From the NCBI GenBank assembly GCA_041170785.1, contig JBEDND010000121.1:1-8958 (forward strand): a stretch of DNA of 8,958 nucleotides, given 5' to 3'. The stretch's first letter is position 1; every line of letters starts with the position of its first letter. The notes beneath the pieces were generated by a model. That model saw nothing but the letters and a program-made list of their open reading frames with translations. It had not been told where the DNA came from and did not search any database. The DNA is from REEB481 sp041170785. Lineage in GTDB: Bacteria > Bacteroidota > Bacteroidia > NS11-12g > UBA955. Positions 5,850 through 8,958 of the stretch are shown here, in pieces. The translations under genes and the position numbers were made by a program.

Positions 5850-6845
5850 GTGACTGCAATCAGCAAAATTTGTATCCTTGGCGGTGGAAGCTGGGCCACG
5901 GCATTGGTAAAAATCCTTTGTGAAAAAAACAATCTGAGCCTGCGCTGGTGGATTCGCAACGAAGAAGTTGCCGCGCACATCAACACCTACGGACACAATC
6001 CCAAATACCTCAGTTCTGTTGGTTTTAAACAGTATCAGGTTCATGCCATTACCAACTTCTCAGAAGCGCTTGAAGGAGCTGAATTGGTTATTGTAGCCAT
6101 TCCGGGTGCATTTCTCCACAAGGCGCTGAACAATAAAACGCTGCCGAAAAATGCAATGTACCTGTCTGCCGTAAAAGGGATGATTCCTGAAACCAGGCAA
6201 GTAGTGGCGCGTTACCTACAAACCGAGCACCAGATCAATCCTGCACAAATTGCCGTTCTGTCCGGGCCATGCCATGCAGAAGAAGTTGCCCTGGAGAAAC
6301 TCAGTTACCTGACCATTGCCTCCTTAGCATCTGAGCCGGCACGCAGCACCGCCGAATTGGTTGATTGCAGGTACATCCGCACCTCTGTAAGTACCGATTT
6401 GTATGGGGCGGAATACGCAGCTGTGCTCAAAAATATTTATGCAATAGCTTCCGGAATTGCCCATGGGCTCGGTTATGGCGATAATTACCAGGCCGTTTTG
6501 GTTGCGGCAGCCATTAGGGAGATAGAACGCTTCCTCGATGCCATGCATGAAACACATCGAGATGTTAAAGAATCGGCCTATCTGGGCGATTTACTGGTGA
6601 CCGCATATTCCCAATTCAGCAGAAACCGAACCTTTGGAACCATGTTGGGCAAAGGCTACAGCGTAGCCAATGCACAATTGGAAATGAACATGATAGCCGA
6701 AGGTTATTATGCAACCGAAAGCATCTTTTCGCTGCAACAGGAACTTGGCGTGCACATGCCACTTCTTGAAGCCGTGTATGCCGTACTTTACCGGAAGCGT
6801 CCTGCCGCACATACCTGGAACGCATTGAACCATGAACTGGTTTGA
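5850..6845 (+). CDS. gpsA: NAD(P)-dependent glycerol-3-phosphate dehydrogenase
   Basis: A 331-residue cytosolic enzyme that reduces dihydroxyacetone phosphate to sn-glycerol 3-phosphate, the backbone precursor of phospholipids. The Rossmann nucleotide-binding loop G-G-G-S-W-A-T-A is at residues 11-18. V-A-I-P (82-85) and S-A-V-K-G (106-110) follow as in the family, and S-G-P-C-H-A-E-E (138-145) corresponds to the usual SGPxxAxE block. The catalytic lysine is probably K194 in L-K-N-I-Y-A-I-A-S-G-I. L-G-D-L (245-248) and S-R-N-R (257-260) complete the C-terminal substrate-binding domain. The start is GTG at 5850: an in-frame TAA at 5844-5846 rules out anything earlier, and the next in-frame ATG comes after the nucleotide-binding loop. 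It is the third gene of the unit with the exporter genes, 20 bases after the adaptor, and probably depends on their promoter. Confidence 0.95.
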   Translation: MTAISKICILGGGSWATALVKILCEKNNLSLRWWIRNEEVAAHINTYGHNPKYLSSVGFKQYQVHAITNFSEALEGAELVIVAIPGAFLHKALNNKTLPKNAMYLSAVKGMIPETRQVVARYLQTEHQINPAQIAVLSGPCHAEEVALEKLSYLTIASLASEPARSTAELVDCRYIRTSVSTDLYGAEYAAVLKNIYAIASGIAHGLGYGDNYQAVLVAAAIREIERFLDAMHETHRDVKESAYLGDLLVTAYSQFSRNRTFGTMLGKGYSVANAQLEMNMIAEGYYATESIFSLQQELGVHMPLLEAVYAVLYRKRPAAHTWNALNHELV

Positions 6846-6860
6846 ACCACATGAACCAGT
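6836..6860. terminator. Hairpin at the gpsA end, weak terminator candidate
   Basis: ACTGGTT (6836-6842) pairs perfectly with AACCAGT (6854-6860) around an 11-base loop, overlapping the last codons and stop of gpsA and lying in the 43-base gap before the convergent peptidase gene. An alternative smaller pairing (TGGTT with AACCA around 6843-6844) competes. There is no T tract on either side, so intrinsic termination is doubtful. It may only slow polymerase or protect the transcript end. Confidence 0.3.
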
Positions 6861-6888
6861 GTGAAGAAACCTGAATTAGCAAAATACC

Positions 6889-8652
6889 TCACTTCAGCAA
6901 TTCCGTTTTATCCCTGATGCTGTAAACAGGGTACAAACGATGCGTGCGCTCGTAATAAGCTGAATTCTTGTAAATCCAGTTCAGCTGCGCCTGAGGATCA
7001 GCCGCAAAAAGGGGATCATGCGATTTCCGCAAAGCAAAGGCTTCTGCCAAAACACTGTCTTCTTCCAACAAACGCAAGGCTACATCCTCAAATACATAGG
7101 CGCTGTACCCCTCCTTTTGTTGCAGTATGCCGTCGAAAAAGTTCCAGGCAAAGTAAGAATCTGGCGCTTCCGCGGTTAGCACACTTGCCAGGTATAAAGC
7201 ATTCTTCGCATGAACTTCTACCCAATAATCACCCGGCATAACCCGCACGTTCGCCCAGGTATGTTGCGTTTTTACAGAATGATGTAAAAAATGCCCCTCA
7301 TACGGACTGCGCAGCGATTCCCAAGATTCTACGTAACTGACTTCTGCCCTGATTATGGCTTCTTTGTTAAAACGATTCAATGTCACACCATTCCATTCCA
7401 GTCGTTCAATCACCTGATGCCAGGCTTGTGGAATCACATAAGCCACAGGAATGGAAACCGAATCTACCGGCACATAGTGGTTGAAATACGGTATGATTTT
7501 GCGGTAAGGCCGATTTCTAAAATATGTCAATCGTGTATGACCGGTAACTGCACTGGGAACACGTGCTGCCTCATAACCATGAAACAAAATGGAATCGCGG
7601 GCATGTTCATCCAATTTCCAACGCACCGGAACCATGGTGCCGGGTTGAAAATGCCCGGCCTGCTGTGCTGGCGATTGCAGACCATTTTTCTGAAAACGTA
7701 CATCTTGAGGAAGAAGCTGCATCAATGCTTCCATAAAATCATAATTCGCCCGCACTCTTTGGGGGAATGGTTTGAGCATGTGTGTTTCCACCGTGAACCC
7801 CAGGCAGTGATGCAAGGCTGCGAAACCTGTTGCGTAGCGTCCAGTTTCAAAAAAGCCAATAATTCCACTGTCGGGCACTTCCCTTCTGGTTTCCACGTAT
7901 GGGCAAACGTTCCAGCCGGCCTGATTTAATGCGGTGTCTAGTTTGGGCTTTAACTGTCCCAGCCATTGACGCAGTGCAGGATCAAGTTTGGCGGGATGCG
8001 TGGCAAAGTAAGTCAGCGTGTACTGATAATCTGCACCATTGCTGGTATGGTTATCTACAAACACATCAGGTTTAATGGAAGTAAAAAACCGGATGAAGGT
8101 CTGCGCATTTCTGCTGTCGGCCTTAATGAAATCACGATTTAGGTCCAGGTTTCGGGCATTGCCACGAAATCCGTATGATTCAGGACCATTTTGATTGGCA
8201 CGGCTGCAGCAATTGCGGTTGACCACACCATCCACATTGTACTGCGCAACCACATACACGGTATAAGTGCGCAGCAAGGCGGCCCAGTTGTCCTGGTGTT
8301 CCAGGATGTCCCGCATCAGCATCATGCTGGCATCTACGCCTTCAGGTTCTCCGGGATGAATCGCATTATTGATCAGGAGCACCGGCCTCGGAAGCGCGGA
8401 CTTACGCGGTGCATTCAGCGCAAACACGTTGATATCCAGGCCACCATCGGATTTCCCGATGGAGAAAAAACGTGCACCGAACTGAGGGAATGAATTGAGC
8501 CTGCTGAATTTCGATGCAAGTGTGCGGTAATAATCGTTGACCTGTTCATACGTGGCCGTTTGCGTTGAATCCTGTTCGTAAGGCGTGGTCAGCGCCTGGG
8601 CATTCAGTAAAGAAGGAACAAAAAGCGCAAGGAAGAAGTACCTGAAAAGCAT
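6889..8652 (-). CDS. Secreted M14-family zinc carboxypeptidase
   Basis: A 587-residue exported metallopeptidase. A signal peptide covers residues 1-18 (LFRYFFLALFVPSLLNA, then QAL). The catalytic domain at about 35-315 has the M14 zinc ligands: H99 and E102 in N-A-I-H-P-G-E, and H202 in V-D-N-H-T-S. Substrate-binding residues are likely in R-N-L-D-L-N-R-D (167-174). The general base is probably E289 in F-T-V-E-T-H-M. The remaining 270 or so residues have no motif I recognise and look like a beta-rich accessory domain. M14 enzymes remove C-terminal residues from peptides or cell-wall stems; which applies here is not visible. ATG 8652 is chosen over an in-frame TTG at 8658 because it begins the signal peptide and lies just two bases after the stop of the preceding gene (TGATAATG), which suggests translational coupling. 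Four cysteines lie near the active site (148, 149, 250 and 283). Confidence 0.93.
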   Translation of the reverse strand: MLFRYFFLALFVPSLLNAQALTTPYEQDSTQTATYEQVNDYYRTLASKFSRLNSFPQFGARFFSIGKSDGGLDINVFALNAPRKSALPRPVLLINNAIHPGEPEGVDASMMLMRDILEHQDNWAALLRTYTVYVVAQYNVDGVVNRNCCSRANQNGPESYGFRGNARNLDLNRDFIKADSRNAQTFIRFFTSIKPDVFVDNHTSNGADYQYTLTYFATHPAKLDPALRQWLGQLKPKLDTALNQAGWNVCPYVETRREVPDSGIIGFFETGRYATGFAALHHCLGFTVETHMLKPFPQRVRANYDFMEALMQLLPQDVRFQKNGLQSPAQQAGHFQPGTMVPVRWKLDEHARDSILFHGYEAARVPSAVTGHTRLTYFRNRPYRKIIPYFNHYVPVDSVSIPVAYVIPQAWHQVIERLEWNGVTLNRFNKEAIIRAEVSYVESWESLRSPYEGHFLHHSVKTQHTWANVRVMPGDYWVEVHAKNALYLASVLTAEAPDSYFAWNFFDGILQQKEGYSAYVFEDVALRLLEEDSVLAEAFALRKSHDPLFAADPQAQLNWIYKNSAYYERTHRLYPVYSIRDKTELLK

Positions 8653-8654
8653 TA

Positions 8655-8958
8655 TCAACGCAGGCGATCCATGTTGCGTACCAAGAGTTCATCTTTCCAT
8701 ATCCCACGCATGGCCAGAGAGATGGCCACCAGCATGAGCAGCGGAAACAGGAACATAATGCCGATGCGACCTTCCACCCCAGTTTGTTCCATGAGTTGCG
8801 CGGACATATTGCGGTAACGCATGTAGGCCATGATGGCAGACAGAACCACCATTGCCATCAGGATCCAACAGTATAACAACTGCATTTTTCTTTTCTTATA
8901 GATAAAAATGGTGTAACCAGACAAGCCGAAAATTCCGGCCATCAGCAGGGTACTGAAT
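8655..8958 (-). CDS. DUF4293-type integral membrane protein, 5'-truncated by the window edge
   Basis: The last 100 or so residues of a small membrane protein; the reading frame stays open to the right edge, so the true start is outside. An internal Met at 8942 would give 95 residues but would cut the first visible helix, and family members are about 140-150 residues with four helices. Visible parts are one helix (S-T-L-L-M-A-G-I-F-G-L-S-G-Y, then T-I-F-I-Y), a basic K-K-R-K-M-Q loop, a second helix to about M-A-Y-M, a polar loop, and a final helix ending in the basic tail R-G-I-W-K-D-E-L-L-V-R-N-M-D-R-L-R. The F-I-Y-K-K-R-K-x-Q segment and the K-D-E-x-L-V-R-x-x-D-R-L-R tail are, from memory, hallmarks of DUF4293, a Bacteroidota family of unknown function. 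It is the upstream partner of the peptidase gene. Confidence 0.8.
   Translation of the reverse strand, partial: FSTLLMAGIFGLSGYTIFIYKKRKMQLLYCWILMAMVVLSAIMAYMRYRNMSAQLMEQTGVEGRIGIMFLFPLLMLVAISLAMRGIWKDELLVRNMDRLR

Noticed and set aside
7291..7929. 212-residue open frame on the plus strand
   Set aside because: It is antisense to the M14 peptidase; its Cys/His-rich look is the complement of the peptidase codons.
8653..8658. TTG start at 8658 for the M14 peptidase
   Set aside because: ATG 8652 two codons later is a normal start, directly begins the signal peptide and follows the upstream stop by two bases.
8655..8942. Met at 8942 as the start of the DUF4293-type protein
   Set aside because: The frame is open beyond it to the window edge, the residues before it continue a membrane helix, and 95 residues is short for the family.
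1..8958. Mobile element, CRISPR array, toxin-antitoxin or defence island
   Set aside because: No transposase, integrase, nuclease or regularly spaced repeats were seen on either strand. All coding space is explained by metabolic, transport and envelope genes of even composition.

Overview
The window looks like ordinary chromosome from a member of the Bacteroidota. The evidence is the DUF4293-type membrane protein (a family I know only from this phylum), a PKD-like secreted protein of the kind exported by type IX secretion, the lack of Shine-Dalgarno sequences, and a good match to the Bacteroidota promoter pattern TTG-N18-TAnnTTTG. Base composition and codon use look even throughout. I see no insertion sequence, phage gene, tRNA, rRNA or CRISPR array, and no gene-free stretch longer than about 130 bases.

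Layout from left to right. A large secreted PKD-like protein gene (1-322, minus) runs off the left edge and is divergent from a small TPR-like lipoprotein gene (408-1115, plus). The lipoprotein gene converges on a two-gene minus-strand unit made of a concentrative nucleoside transporter (1741-2976) followed by a PduO-type cobalamin adenosyltransferase (1150-1707). A bidirectional hairpin terminator at 1134-1168 separates the two transcripts. Divergent from the transporter is a tight three-gene plus-strand unit: a TolC-like outer-membrane channel (3107-4531), a MacA/HlyD-like periplasmic adaptor (4540-5829) and glycerol-3-phosphate dehydrogenase gpsA (5850-6845, GTG start). This converges on a second minus-strand pair: a DUF4293 membrane protein cut by the right edge (8655-8958) and, two bases after its stop, a secreted M14 zinc carboxypeptidase (6889-8652).

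How the genes work together. The channel and adaptor should form the outer-membrane and periplasmic parts of a tripartite exporter, but no inner-membrane pump is encoded here. GpsA makes sn-glycerol 3-phosphate for phospholipid synthesis and is probably a co-transcribed housekeeping gene. The adenosyltransferase makes adenosylcobalamin and the transporter imports nucleosides. Their pairing in one transcript is the most thought-provoking link, although it may be incidental. I found no clearly new system. The findings are modest: substitutions at ligand and ion positions of the transporter, a possible leaderless start for the exporter operon, a five-codon minicistron before gpsA, and some operator-like or hairpin sequences.
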